Shown here: positions 8,284 through 16,838 of the stretch, one piece after another
Layout: each line of letters starts with the position of its first letter
Numbering within the stretch: the first letter of the stretch is position 1
Assembly (NCBI GenBank): GCA_027487385.1
Contig: JAIYDS010000156.1
Coordinates: 1 to 49,935, forward strand
Length of the DNA: 49,935 nucleotides
Direction: 5' to 3'
Source: Acetobacteraceae bacterium
GTDB lineage: Bacteria > Pseudomonadota > Alphaproteobacteria > Acetobacterales > Acetobacteraceae
Translations under genes and position numbers: made by a program
Notes under the pieces: model-generated
Told to the model about the DNA's origin: nothing
Databases searched by the model: none
What the model saw: the letters and a program-made list of their open reading frames with translations, nothing else

Positions 8284-10638
8284 ATGATGGATCGCCACAC
8301 CCCCCTGCCGCGCCAGACCCTGCCCGTCTCGGGCATGAGTTGCGCCTCCTGCACCGGCCGCGTCGCCCGCGCGCTGGAGGCGGTGCCGGGCGTCGTCGGC
8401 GTGACGGTGAACCTCGCCAGCGAGACGGCCGAGGTGACCGGAACGGCCCTGCTGCCGGCGCTGGAGGCCGCGCTGCGCCAGGCGGGCTATGGGCTGCGCG
8501 AACAGGTGATGGAACTCCAGGTCACGGGGATGAGTTGCGCCTCCTGCGTGGGGCGCGTCGAGCGCGCGCTGGATTCGGTGCCCGGCGTGCTGGGGGTGGC
8601 GGTGAACCTCGCCTCCGAGCGCGCGACCTTGCAGGTGCTGGCCGGCACCAAGCTCGAAGCGCTGGAAGTGGCGCTGGACCGCGCGGGCTATGGCCTGGCC
8701 TCCGGCGCCACCGAGGCGCGCTTCCCGCGCCAGGCGATGGAGCTGGCGGCGGCCGGCCTGCTGGCCGCGCCCTTCCTGCTGGGCATGGTCGGCATGGGGC
8801 TGGGGCAGGATTGGATGCCCGGCGGCTGGTGGCAGCTGGCGCTCGCGACCCCGCTGCAATTCGTGCTGGGCGCCCGCTTCTATCGCGGGGCGCTGGGCGC
8901 GCTCAGGGCGCGCACCGGCAATATGGACCTGCTGGTGGCCCTCGGCACGAGCGCCGCTTATGCGCTCTCGCTCTGGCAGTTGCTGGGCGGGCACCACCAT
9001 CTCTATTTCGAGGGCTCGGCCCTCGTCATCTTCTTCGTGCTGCTGGGCAAGCATCTGGAATCGCGGGCCAAGCACGCCACGGCCGGCGCCATCCAGGCCC
9101 TGCTGGACCTCAAGCCCCGCAGCGCCACGCGCCTCGATGCGGCGGGCGAGCGGGAGGTGCCGGCGGCGCTGCTGAAGCGGGACGACATCGTGGTGATCCG
9201 GCCCGGCGAGCGCGTGCCGGCCGATGGGCTGGTGACGGAGGGTGAGGCCGGGCTGGATGAAAGCGCCCTGACCGGCGAGAGCGCCGCCGTCGCCAAGCGG
9301 CCGGGCGATCCGCTCTCCACCGGCACGGTGGTGCTGGATGGGCGCCTCCTGATGCGCGTCACCGCCGTGGGCGAGGAGACGGTGCTGGCCCGGGTGGCGG
9401 CGCTGGTCTCCGCCGCCCAGGCCAGCCGCGCGCCGATCCAGAAGCTGGTGGACCGGATTTCGGCCGTCTTCGTGCCGGTGGTGATCGGCATCGCCGTCTT
9501 CGCCTTCTTCGGCTGGCTCTCGGCCGGGGCGGGAGGGGAGGCGGCGCTGATGCATGCGGTGGCCGTTCTGGTCATCGCCTGCCCCTGTGCGCTGGGGTTG
9601 GCCACGCCCGCCGCCATCATGGCAGGCACGGGGGCGGCGGCGCGGGCCGGCATCCTGCTGCGCGATGCCGAGGCGATCGAGCGCGCGGCCGGTGTCACGC
9701 TGGTCGCCTTCGACAAGACCGGGACGCTGACCGAGGGCAAGCCCGTGCTGGCCGGGCTGCACGAGGTCGAGCCTGCTGCGCTGCGCCTGGCCGCGGCCTT
9801 GCAGGCGGGCAGCGAGCATCCGCTGGCCCGCGCCGTGCTGACCGCCCATGGCGCGCCGCCGCCGCCCGTGGCCAATTTCCGCGCCCTGCCAGGGCGTGGC
9901 GTGCAGGGCGAGGTGGAGGGACGGCGGCTCAGCCTCGGTTCCCCCCGCCTGCTGATCGAATCCGGCGCGGCGCCCGGGCCCGAGCTGGTGGCCGCTGCGG
10001 CGGCGGAATCCGCCCAGGGGCGGACGCTCGCCTGGCTGATCGAGAATGGGCGCGTCCTGGCCCTTTTCGCCTTCGAGGATGCGGTGAAGCCCCATTCCGC
10101 CGCCGCCGTGGCGGCGCTGAAGGCGATGGGGCTGCGCGTGGTGGTCCTCTCGGGCGACAGCCCAGCGGCGGCGGGCGCGCTGGGCGCGCGGCTGGGCTTG
10201 GCCGAGATCGAGGCCGGGCTGCTGCCGGCCGACAAATCCGCCCGCATCGCCGCCTGGCAGGCGGCGGGCGAGCGCGTGGCCATGGTGGGCGATGGCGTGA
10301 ATGACGCGCCGGCCCTGGCGGCGGCTGATCTCGGCATTGCCATGGGCACCGGCACGGATGCCGCCATCGCGGCGGCCGGCGTGACCCTGCTGCGCGGCGA
10401 CCCGGCCCTGGTGCCCCAGGCGCTGGAGCTGATGCGCCGCACGCGGGGGAAGATCCGCCAGAACCTCTTCTGGGCCTTTGCCTATAACGCCGCGGGCCTG
10501 CCTTTGGCGGCCTTCGGCGGCTTGTCACCAGCCCTGGCGGGGGCGGCCATGGCGGCCTCCTCGGTCTCGGTCCTCGGGAACGCCCTGCTGCTGGCGCGCT
10601 GGCGCCCGGCAGGATCTGGAAGGGAGAAAGCCACATGA
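8284..10638 (+). CDS. copA: Cu(I)-translocating P1B-type ATPase
   Basis: 784-aa copper efflux pump of the inner membrane. It carries two N-terminal heavy-metal-binding domains, each with GMSCASC (Cys at about 20/23 and 85/88), six or more membrane helices and the phosphatase-loop region. It has the ion-channel motif CPC in ACPCALGL (about 434), the phosphorylation site DKTGTLTEGKP (about 476) and the hinge GDGVNDAP (about 669). The late AYNAAGLP and MAASS motifs match the Cu(I) P1B-1 class. Start is ATG 8284 or 8287. GGGA at 8277-8280 could be a ribosome site, but the predicted transcription start lies at about 8284, so translation may be leaderless. First gene of copA-cueR-copZ. Confidence 0.96.
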   Translation: MMDRHTPLPRQTLPVSGMSCASCTGRVARALEAVPGVVGVTVNLASETAEVTGTALLPALEAALRQAGYGLREQVMELQVTGMSCASCVGRVERALDSVPGVLGVAVNLASERATLQVLAGTKLEALEVALDRAGYGLASGATEARFPRQAMELAAAGLLAAPFLLGMVGMGLGQDWMPGGWWQLALATPLQFVLGARFYRGALGALRARTGNMDLLVALGTSAAYALSLWQLLGGHHHLYFEGSALVIFFVLLGKHLESRAKHATAGAIQALLDLKPRSATRLDAAGEREVPAALLKRDDIVVIRPGERVPADGLVTEGEAGLDESALTGESAAVAKRPGDPLSTGTVVLDGRLLMRVTAVGEETVLARVAALVSAAQASRAPIQKLVDRISAVFVPVVIGIAVFAFFGWLSAGAGGEAALMHAVAVLVIACPCALGLATPAAIMAGTGAAARAGILLRDAEAIERAAGVTLVAFDKTGTLTEGKPVLAGLHEVEPAALRLAAALQAGSEHPLARAVLTAHGAPPPPVANFRALPGRGVQGEVEGRRLSLGSPRLLIESGAAPGPELVAAAAAESAQGRTLAWLIENGRVLALFAFEDAVKPHSAAAVAALKAMGLRVVVLSGDSPAAAGALGARLGLAEIEAGLLPADKSARIAAWQAAGERVAMVGDGVNDAPALAAADLGIAMGTGTDAAIAAAGVTLLRGDPALVPQALELMRRTRGKIRQNLFWAFAYNAAGLPLAAFGGLSPALAGAAMAASSVSVLGNALLLARWRPAGSGREKAT

Positions 10639-11036
10639 ATATCGGCGAAGCGGCCGCGGCCAGCGGGGTCAGTGCCAAGATGATCCGTCATTACGAGACT
10701 TTGGGCCTCATCACGCCGCTCAGGCGGACCAACAATTACCGCTCCTACACCGAGCAGAATGTGGCGGTGCTGCGCTTCATCCGCCACGCGCGGGATCTGG
10801 CCTTTCCGCTCTCCGAGGTGAAGCGGCTGCTGGCGCTGTGGAAAAATGACGGGCGGCAGAGCGCCGAGGTGCGACGCATCGCCCTCAGCCACGTTGATGC
10901 ACTGGAAGAGAAGGCGCGCTCGCTCAAGGCGGTTGCGGATTCCCTGCGGCATCTGGCCCAATCCTGCCAGGGCAATGCCAGGCCGGAATGTCCGATCCTG
11001 GATCATATGGAAGGAAAAGCCGATGCCCATCCTTGA
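10635..11036 (+). CDS. cueR: Copper-responsive MerR-family regulator
   Basis: 133-aa DNA-binding activator. An N-terminal winged helix (NIGEAAAASGVSAKMIRHYE) is followed by the long dimerisation helix and the metal loop with C111 and C119 separated by seven residues (CQGNARPEC), the CueR spacing for linear Cu(I) coordination. It overlaps the copA stop by 4 nt (ATGA). It is expected to bind the dyad at 8252-8268 and switch the operon on when cytosolic Cu(I) rises. Because it is inside the operon it activates, the circuit is autoregulatory. Length and motifs are ordinary for CueR/HmrR. Confidence 0.93.
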   Translation: MNIGEAAAASGVSAKMIRHYETLGLITPLRRTNNYRSYTEQNVAVLRFIRHARDLAFPLSEVKRLLALWKNDGRQSAEVRRIALSHVDALEEKARSLKAVADSLRHLAQSCQGNARPECPILDHMEGKADAHP

Positions 11037-11235
11037 GATGCATGTGGACGGCATGAGCTGCGGCCATTGCGTGCAAAGCATCACGAAGGCGCTGCAGACC
11101 GCCGATGCCCAGGCCAAGGTGCAGGTGGACCTGGCCCAGGGGCTGGTGAGCGCCGAGACGCTGCTGGACCGGGCCGGCGCGGTGCAGGCCATCGAGGCGG
11201 CGGGCTACAAGGTGCAGCCCTGCAGCCGGGCCTGA
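11023..11235 (+). CDS. copZ: Copper chaperone, heavy-metal-associated domain protein
   Basis: 70-aa single HMA domain with the Cu(I) site GMSCGHC (C13, C16) in the first loop and the usual ferredoxin-like beta-alpha-beta-beta-alpha-beta length. It would hand Cu(I) to CopA. The start at ATG 11023 is chosen because MPILEMHVDG begins the domain exactly there and AAGGAAAA lies just upstream; it overlaps the cueR 3' end by 14 nt. The frame is open further upstream, but that part is an out-of-frame shadow of cueR. Third and last gene of the copper operon. Confidence 0.92.
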   Translation: MPILEMHVDGMSCGHCVQSITKALQTADAQAKVQVDLAQGLVSAETLLDRAGAVQAIEAAGYKVQPCSRA

Positions 11236-11264
11236 TGCCAAAACGCCTCAAAAAGAAAAAACGA

Positions 11265-11369
11265 GGCCTCCGGCGGCTGGGGCCGAGAGGCCCCAGACCC
11301 CAAGACCGCGCAGCCATTCCCGTCCAGCGCCAAGGAAAGGGGCCTCGGCCGCAGCCGCCGGAGGCCCCC
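11265..11369. repeat. Dispersed palindromic element, copy A (two arms, right arm degenerate)
   Basis: The left arm 11265-11301 begins GGCCTCCGGCGGCTGGGGCC and ends GGCCCCAGACCCC; it is identical over 37 nt to 29994-30030. A 37-nt core (11302-11338) contains GACCGCGCAGCC and CAGCGCCAAGGA. The right arm (11339-11369) is a decayed inverted copy ending CCGCCGGAGGCC. It lies between the convergent copZ and BI-1 genes. Confidence 0.85.
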
Positions 11370-11394
11370 AGGTTGAGCATTCAGGACATAAAAA

Positions 11395-11420
11395 AACCCG
11401 GCGGATCGCTCCGCCGGGTT
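11395..11420 (-). terminator. Rho-independent terminator of the BI-1 gene
   Basis: Perfect 11-bp stem AACCCGGCGGA (11395-11405) / TCCGCCGGGTT (11410-11420) with a TCGC loop. Read on the minus strand it is followed by a T-run (complement of the A-run 11390-11396), 22 nt after the BI-1 stop codon. On the plus strand the stem is followed only by TTCC, so it mainly serves the minus-strand gene. Confidence 0.88.
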
Positions 11421-11442
11421 TCCTTGGTTCTGGCCGGATGGC

Positions 11443-12240
11443 TCAGCCCTGGTTGCGGTTGCCCAGCAGCGAGAGCAGCATCTGGAACAGGTTGATGAAG
11501 TTCAGGTAGAGGCCCAGCGCGTCCATCACGCTGCGCTTGCCGGCTTCATCCGTGCCCTCGGCGTAGGAATACTCGATGTAGTCATTCTTGATCCGCTGCG
11601 TGTCATAGGCGGTCAGACCGCAGAAGATGATCACGCCGAGGATCGAGATGGCGAAGGCCAGCGCCGGCGAGGCCAGGAAGATGTTGACCAGCGAGGCGAG
11701 GATGATGCCGATCAGGCCCATCAGCATGAAGCTGCCCATCTTCGTCAGGTCGCGCTTCGTCGTGTAGCCGATCAGGCTCATCGAGGCGAAGGTGGCGGCC
11801 GTGATGAAGAAGGTGCTGGCGATCGAGGCGCCGGTGTAGACCACGAAGATGTTCGCCATGCTGGCGCCCATCACCGCGCAGAAGGTCCAGAACAGGGCCT
11901 GCGTCGCGGTCTTGCTCAGCCGGTTGATGCCGAAGGACAGCACCAGCACGAAGACGAGCGGCGCGAACATCGCCACATAGCCGAGGATGGTCGGCGCGGT
12001 GGCGAGGCCACGCGGCGTGCGCACCACGGTGTAGAAGAGCTCGGAGATGCCCGGGGTATGCGCCACCAGATAGGCGACGATGCCCGTCAGCAGCAGGCCG
12101 GACGCCATCCAGTTGTAGACGCGGAGCATATAGGCGCGCAGACCGGCGTCGATCGCCGCGGCGTCCACGCTCGCGGTGCGGCCCCAGCCTTGCTGGCCGC
12201 CCAGCGGCTGGGTCCAGCGCGATTCGGGTTGCAGTGCCAT
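11443..12240 (-). CDS. Bax inhibitor-1 / YccA family membrane protein
   Basis: 265-aa integral inner-membrane protein with about seven hydrophobic helices after a soluble N-terminus of about 35 residues. The BI-1 family is related to FtsH-interacting YccA and to calcium-leak channels. Diagnostic stretches are VYNWMASGLLLTG in helix 1 and the C-terminal GLTAYDTQRIK with paired acidic residues (AYD, NDYIEY) that form the pH or calcium switch. A GGAGG ribosome site lies 10 nt before the ATG. Monocistronic, with its own promoter (12293-12322) and terminator (11395-11420). The physiological role is unproven in this group. Confidence 0.93.
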   Translation of the reverse strand: MALQPESRWTQPLGGQQGWGRTASVDAAAIDAGLRAYMLRVYNWMASGLLLTGIVAYLVAHTPGISELFYTVVRTPRGLATAPTILGYVAMFAPLVFVLVLSFGINRLSKTATQALFWTFCAVMGASMANIFVVYTGASIASTFFITAATFASMSLIGYTTKRDLTKMGSFMLMGLIGIILASLVNIFLASPALAFAISILGVIIFCGLTAYDTQRIKNDYIEYSYAEGTDEAGKRSVMDALGLYLNFINLFQMLLSLLGNRNQG

Positions 12241-12292
12241 AAGATCAATTCCTCCAGAAGGACGAGACTCGGGGTCAGCGCCCCGGATGGAC

Positions 12293-12322
12293 AGGATATG
12301 GAACTTCTGTAATCGGATTCAA
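12293..12322 (-). promoter_or_regulatory. Putative sigma-70-type promoter of the BI-1 gene
   Basis: On the minus strand TTGAAT (12322-12317) and TATCCT (12298-12293) are separated by 18 nt, in an AT-rich patch that stands out from the surroundings. It sits 53 nt upstream of the BI-1 start codon. The -35 is inside a near-palindrome GGATTGAATCC. Prediction from consensus only. Confidence 0.5.
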
Positions 12323-12351
12323 TCCAATTCGGAAGCCCCGACGCGGTATCT

Positions 12352-14850
12352 TCATTCGTTGCGCAAGAGGGGCGCAGGCCGAACACGCAATGCCATGGCC
12401 GTTCCGGCATAGCCGAAGGCCAGTACCAGGAGCATGCACCCGGCGACCGTCAGCGCCAAGGTGCCGGGCAGGAAGACCCATTCCTGCCGCATGATGCCCA
12501 CCACCACGCCCCAGGCCGCCGCCGTGCCGGCCAGCGCCGCCAGCAGCCCCGCGAAGATGCCGAGCACGCCGAACTCCACCAGGAAGGCGCGCAGGATCTG
12601 CCCGCGCGTGGCGCCGACCGTCTTCAGCAGCACCGCCTCGCGGATGCGGCGCTGCTGGCCCGCGGCCACAGCACCGGCCAGCACCAGGGCGCCAGCCATC
12701 AGGGTGATGGACCCCACGGCGGTGAGTGCGGTGCCGATGCGGCCCAGCAGCACGCCCACCTGCTCCAGCGCCTCCCGCACGCGGATGCCCGAGACATTGG
12801 GCAGGGCATCGGTGATGCGGCGCAGCAGGTTCTGGTCCTGTGCGGGATCGCCCCGCACCGTCGCGATATGGGTGTGCGGCGCCGAGGAGAGCAGCCCGGG
12901 CGAGGCGATCAGGGTGAAATTCATCCCCAGCGAGCGCCACTCCACATTGCGGAGATTGGCGATCTTCAGGTCCATCTCGCGGCCCAGCACATTCACCGTG
13001 ATGGTGTCGCCGAGGCCAATGCCCCAGCCGCGCGCGAGATTGGCGTCGAAGGAGACCAGCGTCGGGCCGTCATGATCGGCGGCCCACCAGGCGCCTTCGG
13101 TGAGGCGCGTGCCCTCGGGCATGCGGGCGCTATAGGTCAGGCCGCGATCGCCGCGCAGGGCCCAGGCGGTCTCGGGCGTGGCCTGCACCTGCTCGGCCGG
13201 CACGCCGTTCACGGCGCTGATGCGGGCGCGCAGGCTCGGCACGCGGCGGATTTCACCCACCCCAGGCGTGTCGCGCGCGATGCTGTCGAAGCGCGAAACC
13301 TGGTCGGGCTGGATGTCAATGAAGAAGAAATTGGGCGCCCGGGCCGGCATTTCGCTGCCGATGGCCGAGGCGAGGTTGCCCTGGATCTGGGCGATGGCGG
13401 CGAGCGTGGTGAGGCCGAGGCCGAGCGCCACCAGCATGATGGGCGTGGGCGCCCCCGGCCGGTGCAAATTGGCCAGGCCCAGCCGCCAGGCCGGGCGGCG
13501 GATGCCCTTGAGCGCCCGCGCGGCGGCCATCAACCCCCAGGCGCCGAGCCGGAACAGCAACATGGCCGCCGCCGCGCCGCCACAGAAGGCGATGGCGAAG
13601 AAGCGCTGCTCGGCGGTCGCGATGACCAGCGTGACCAGCGCCGCCGCCGCCACGGCATTGGCCAGCCCCACCCCCCAGCCCGGCCAGAAGCCGCCGGCCC
13701 CCAGCACATCGCGGAACAGAGCGGCGCCGGGGATGCGCCCGGCCCGGCCGAGCGGCCAGAGGGCGAAGGTCAGCGCCGTCAGGATGCCGTAGAGCGCGGC
13801 CAGGGCCAGCGGCGCCGGATAAAGGCCGATCCGCGCAGGGACGGGCAGGGCGCCGCTGAGTGCCGAGGCGGCCAGCGCCGTCAGCCCCCAACCCGCCACC
13901 AGCCCGATCAGGATGCCGAAGGCCGAAAGCGCCAGCACCTGGAAGAGATAGGCCGAGAAGATCGCGGCCGTGGGTGCCCCCATGCAGCGCAGGGTGGCGA
14001 TGGTGCGGCTGCGCGCCTCCAGCCAGGCGCGCACGCCCGTCGCCACGCCGATGCCGCCCACCAGCAGCGCGGTGAGGCCGGCGAGGGTCAGGAAGGAGGC
14101 CGCGCGGTCGAGGAAGCGGTTCACCCCCGGCTCGGCCTGGTCGGCGCGGCGGACGCGCCAGGGCGCGGTGGGGAAGGCCGCGCGCAGCTCCGCTCCGAAG
14201 ACCCGGGCGGAGACGCCCTCCGGCAGGCGGATGCGGTATTCATGGGTGATCATGCTGCCGGGCTGGGCGAGGCCGGTGCTGGGCAGCAGATCGAGCGGGA
14301 TGATGGCGCGCGGGCCGAAGACGGTGGGGGTGGCGACGCGGTCCGGCTCCTCCGCGATCCGGCCGGCGAAGCGGATGCGTGCCTCGCCCAGGCGGACCTC
14401 ATCGCCCGGCGAGAGCCCGAGGCGCTCGGCGACGGCGGGCTCGGCCACCAGCATGGCGCCGGCCAGCGGCTGGGGCGGGTCCAGCGTCAGCGTGCCATAG
14501 AGGGGGTAGAGCCGGTCGGCGGCCTTGAGCTCCACCAAACTGCGCTCGCCATTGGGGGCGATCAGCATGGCGCGCAGCAGCGCGACCTCGCTGATCACGC
14601 CGCCGCGGGCGCGCACCCAATCCAGCGTCTCGGCGCTGGCCGGCTCATAGCCGGCGCGGATTTCCAGGTCGCCGCCCAGGATGCGCGCGCCGTCGGCCTG
14701 CAGCCCGGCATTGATGCCGGCGCGCAGCGTGCCGACGGCGGCGATGGCGGCCACGCCCAGGGCAAGGCAGGCCAGCACGATGCGCAGCCCCTTCACGCCC
14801 CCGCGCAGCTCACGCCGGGCGAGGGTGAGGCCGAGGAGAAGGTTCCTCAT
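12352..14850 (-). CDS. ABC transporter permease, FtsX-like (YbbP-type)
   Basis: 832-aa inner-membrane permease with the two-FtsX-domain architecture of the YbbP family. There is an N-terminal membrane helix (about 20-40) and a large periplasmic domain, then three helices around residues 255-345. A central helix pair and a second periplasmic domain follow (about 485-690), then three C-terminal helices (about 705-825). The protein pairs with the ATPase encoded immediately upstream (4-nt overlap, ATGA). YbbA/YbbP exporters are associated with lipid or hydrophobic-substrate export and commonly sit next to tesA, exactly as here. The substrate is unknown. Confidence 0.9.
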   Translation of the reverse strand: MRNLLLGLTLARRELRGGVKGLRIVLACLALGVAAIAAVGTLRAGINAGLQADGARILGGDLEIRAGYEPASAETLDWVRARGGVISEVALLRAMLIAPNGERSLVELKAADRLYPLYGTLTLDPPQPLAGAMLVAEPAVAERLGLSPGDEVRLGEARIRFAGRIAEEPDRVATPTVFGPRAIIPLDLLPSTGLAQPGSMITHEYRIRLPEGVSARVFGAELRAAFPTAPWRVRRADQAEPGVNRFLDRAASFLTLAGLTALLVGGIGVATGVRAWLEARSRTIATLRCMGAPTAAIFSAYLFQVLALSAFGILIGLVAGWGLTALAASALSGALPVPARIGLYPAPLALAALYGILTALTFALWPLGRAGRIPGAALFRDVLGAGGFWPGWGVGLANAVAAAALVTLVIATAEQRFFAIAFCGGAAAAMLLFRLGAWGLMAAARALKGIRRPAWRLGLANLHRPGAPTPIMLVALGLGLTTLAAIAQIQGNLASAIGSEMPARAPNFFFIDIQPDQVSRFDSIARDTPGVGEIRRVPSLRARISAVNGVPAEQVQATPETAWALRGDRGLTYSARMPEGTRLTEGAWWAADHDGPTLVSFDANLARGWGIGLGDTITVNVLGREMDLKIANLRNVEWRSLGMNFTLIASPGLLSSAPHTHIATVRGDPAQDQNLLRRITDALPNVSGIRVREALEQVGVLLGRIGTALTAVGSITLMAGALVLAGAVAAGQQRRIREAVLLKTVGATRGQILRAFLVEFGVLGIFAGLLAALAGTAAAWGVVVGIMRQEWVFLPGTLALTVAGCMLLVLAFGYAGTAMALRVRPAPLLRNE

Positions 14851-15566
14851 TCGGCGGCCAGGGGCAGGGCGTTGGTGTCGCTGGTGATCCGCCCATCCTC
14901 GATGCGGATCTGCCGCTCGCAGCGGGCGGCGAGTGCGGGGTCATGGGTGATGAGGATCAGGGTGGTGCCGTATTTGGCCCGCAGGTCGAAGAGCAGGTCC
15001 ATGACGGCGAGGCCGGTGGCGCGGTCCAGATTGCCGGTGGGCTCATCGGCGAGGATCAGCCGGGGCAGGGCGACGAAGGCCCTGGCAACAGCCACGCGCT
15101 GCTGCTCGCCGCCCGAAAGCTGGCCCGGGTAATGCGTCAGGCGGTGCCCGAGCCCGACCGATTTCAGCGCGGCCTCGGCGCGGGTGAAGGCGTGTTCGTC
15201 GCCGGCGAATTCCAGCGGCATGGCGACGTTTTCCAGCGCCGTCATGGTCGGCACCAGGTGGAAGGACTGGAAGACGATGCCCACCTCCTCGCGCCGGAAG
15301 CGGGCGAGATCATCCTCGCTCATGCGCGCCAGGTCCCGCCCGGCGACGGTGAGCTGCCCGCCCGAGGCGCGCTCCAGCCCCGCCAGCAGCATGAGCAGCG
15401 AGGTCTTGCCCGAGCCCGAGGGGCCAATGATCCCCACCGCCTCGCCCTCGCCAATGTCGAGGCTGACCCCCTTCAGGATGTTGACCCGGCCGGCCGAGCC
15501 CCCCACTTCGAAGGTGAGGTCATGCGCCGCGATGAGGGCTACGGGGGAGTTTGGGGCTTTGTCCAT
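14847..15566 (-). CDS. ABC transporter ATP-binding protein (YbbA/LolD-like)
   Basis: 239-aa ATPase of the MacB/LolD/YbbA group. Walker A GPSGSGKTS (residues 48-56), Q-loop VFQSFH (about 99), signature LSGGEQQRV (150-158), Walker B LILADEP (170-176) and the switch His in LITHDPALA are all intact. The frame stays open to 15623, but MDKAPNS at 15566 gives the normal N-terminus. That start codon overlaps the tesA start codon on the other strand by 2 nt. It powers the FtsX-like permease encoded downstream. Confidence 0.9.
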   Translation of the reverse strand: MDKAPNSPVALIAAHDLTFEVGGSAGRVNILKGVSLDIGEGEAVGIIGPSGSGKTSLLMLLAGLERASGGQLTVAGRDLARMSEDDLARFRREEVGIVFQSFHLVPTMTALENVAMPLEFAGDEHAFTRAEAALKSVGLGHRLTHYPGQLSGGEQQRVAVARAFVALPRLILADEPTGNLDRATGLAVMDLLFDLRAKYGTTLILITHDPALAARCERQIRIEDGRITSDTNALPLAAE

Positions 15567-16233
15567 GATGAGCGCATATGGGCGGCGCGCTGCGCTGCAA
15601 AAGGCCTTGTTGCTTTTTGCCACAGGCGCTTCGGCCCAAGGGGGGAACCCAACGGCCGCGCCGACCCGCCTTCTGGCGCTCGGGGATTCCCTGACCGCCG
15701 GCTATGGCCTGCCGCGTGGCGAGGGCTTCGTGCCGCAGCTTCAGGCCGCGCTGGTGGCGCGCGGGCGCGCGGTGCGGGTGCTGGATGGCGGGGTCTCGGG
15801 CGACACCATGTCGGGCGGCGCGGCCCGGCTGGACTGGGCCCTGGCGGATCAGCCCCAGGCGGCGATCGTGGCGCTGGGCGGCAATGACGGGCTGCGCGGC
15901 CTGCCGCCCACCCGCATGGCCGAGGCGCTCGAGAGCATCCTCAACCGGCTGGAGGCGCGGCGCATCCCGACGCTGCTGGCCGGCATGCATGCGCCGCCGA
16001 ACCTCGGGGCCGATTACGGCGCGTCTTTCCATGCCGTCTTCACTGAGGCCGCCAAGCAACGACCGCAATTGATTTTTGTCCCCTTCTTCCTGGAAGGCGT
16101 GGCGGGCGATCGGGCGCTGAACCAGGCCGATGGCATCCATCCCAATCCGCGCGGCGTGGCGGTGATGATCCGCCACATGCTGCCGGCCACGGAACAATTG
16201 CTGGACCGGGTGGGGCCTCCCCCGGCAGGATAG
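15565..16233 (+). CDS. tesA: Periplasmic SGNH-family arylesterase / lysophospholipase (TesA-like)
   Basis: 222-aa exported lipase-like esterase. A short signal peptide (RRAALQKALLLFATGASAQ) precedes block I GDSLTAGYG (nucleophile S42). Block II follows with a conserved Gly (GGVSGDT), then block III GGNDGLRG and block V DGIHPNPRG with the catalytic Asp/His pair, the complete SGNH set. It hydrolyses acyl esters or lysophospholipids in the periplasm. The start is ATG 15565 (or 15568), sharing bases with the start of the divergent ABC ATPase. The tesA-ybbAP arrangement is widely conserved and suggests lipid-related work. No clear ribosome site is visible. Confidence 0.9.
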   Translation: MMSAYGRRAALQKALLLFATGASAQGGNPTAAPTRLLALGDSLTAGYGLPRGEGFVPQLQAALVARGRAVRVLDGGVSGDTMSGGAARLDWALADQPQAAIVALGGNDGLRGLPPTRMAEALESILNRLEARRIPTLLAGMHAPPNLGADYGASFHAVFTEAAKQRPQLIFVPFFLEGVAGDRALNQADGIHPNPRGVAVMIRHMLPATEQLLDRVGPPPAG

Positions 16234-16263
16234 GTTCGCGAATCCGGGAAGGGGGCTTGGCCC

Positions 16264-16800
16264 ATGCGTCTCTTCGTCGCTCTCGAACTTCCAGAGGAAG
16301 TGAAGGATCGCCTCGCATCGCTCACCGGCGGCTTGCCGGGGGTGCGCTGGGTCCGCCCGGAGAATTACCACCTCACTCTGCGGTTCATCGGCGAGGTTCC
16401 AGGCTATTTGGCCGAGGAACTGGACCTGGCCTTGGCCAATATCCGCGCCAAGCCCTTCGCGCTCAGCCTTTCGGGCCTCGGCACTTGCGAGCGGGCGGGG
16501 CGGGTGCAGTCGCTGCATGTGGTGGCGGAGCGGACGCCGGCCTTGGCGCACTTGCAATCCAAGATTGAGACCGCCCTGCAACGTGCTGGAATGCCAGCGG
16601 AACGCAAGCGCTTCGCGCCGCATGTGACCTTGGCCCGGACGGAGGGCGCGGCGCTGCCCAAGCTCGCTGGCTTCATCCAGGCGCATAACCTGTTTCGCAC
16701 CGAGCCGGTGATGGTGGAACGCTTCGTCCTCTACTCCTCCCAACTCGGGAAGGAGGCGGCGGTCTATACGCCCGAGGTCGAGTATGCGCTGGCCGCCTAG
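16264..16800 (+). CDS. thpR: RNA 2',3'-cyclic phosphodiesterase (2H phosphoesterase)
   Basis: 178-aa member of the LigT/ThpR 2H phosphoesterase family, which opens 2',3'-cyclic phosphate RNA ends to 2'-phosphate and can reversibly form 2'-5' links. Both catalytic motifs are present: H36-L-T in YHLTLRF and H120-V-T in PHVTLAR. The C-terminus (VERFVLYSSQLG...YTPEVEYAL) is the family ending. The start follows a GGAAGGGGG-like site. It lies 30 nt after tesA on the same strand and may share its transcript. Confidence 0.92.
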   Translation: MRLFVALELPEEVKDRLASLTGGLPGVRWVRPENYHLTLRFIGEVPGYLAEELDLALANIRAKPFALSLSGLGTCERAGRVQSLHVVAERTPALAHLQSKIETALQRAGMPAERKRFAPHVTLARTEGAALPKLAGFIQAHNLFRTEPVMVERFVLYSSQLGKEAAVYTPEVEYALAA

Positions 16801-16838
16801 CCGGGCGGGTGGCGTGCCCTGAAGGACGGAGTTTCGCC

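Noticed and set aside
6720..9245. 841-codon plus-strand open frame across the amidase-like, protease and copA genes
   Set aside because: Low-complexity shadow frame running over three recognised genes on both strands; no start signal or domain.
12868..15132. 754-codon plus-strand frame opposite the ABC permease
   Set aside because: Antisense shadow of the FtsX-like permease, His/Arg/Gly-rich and without domain features.
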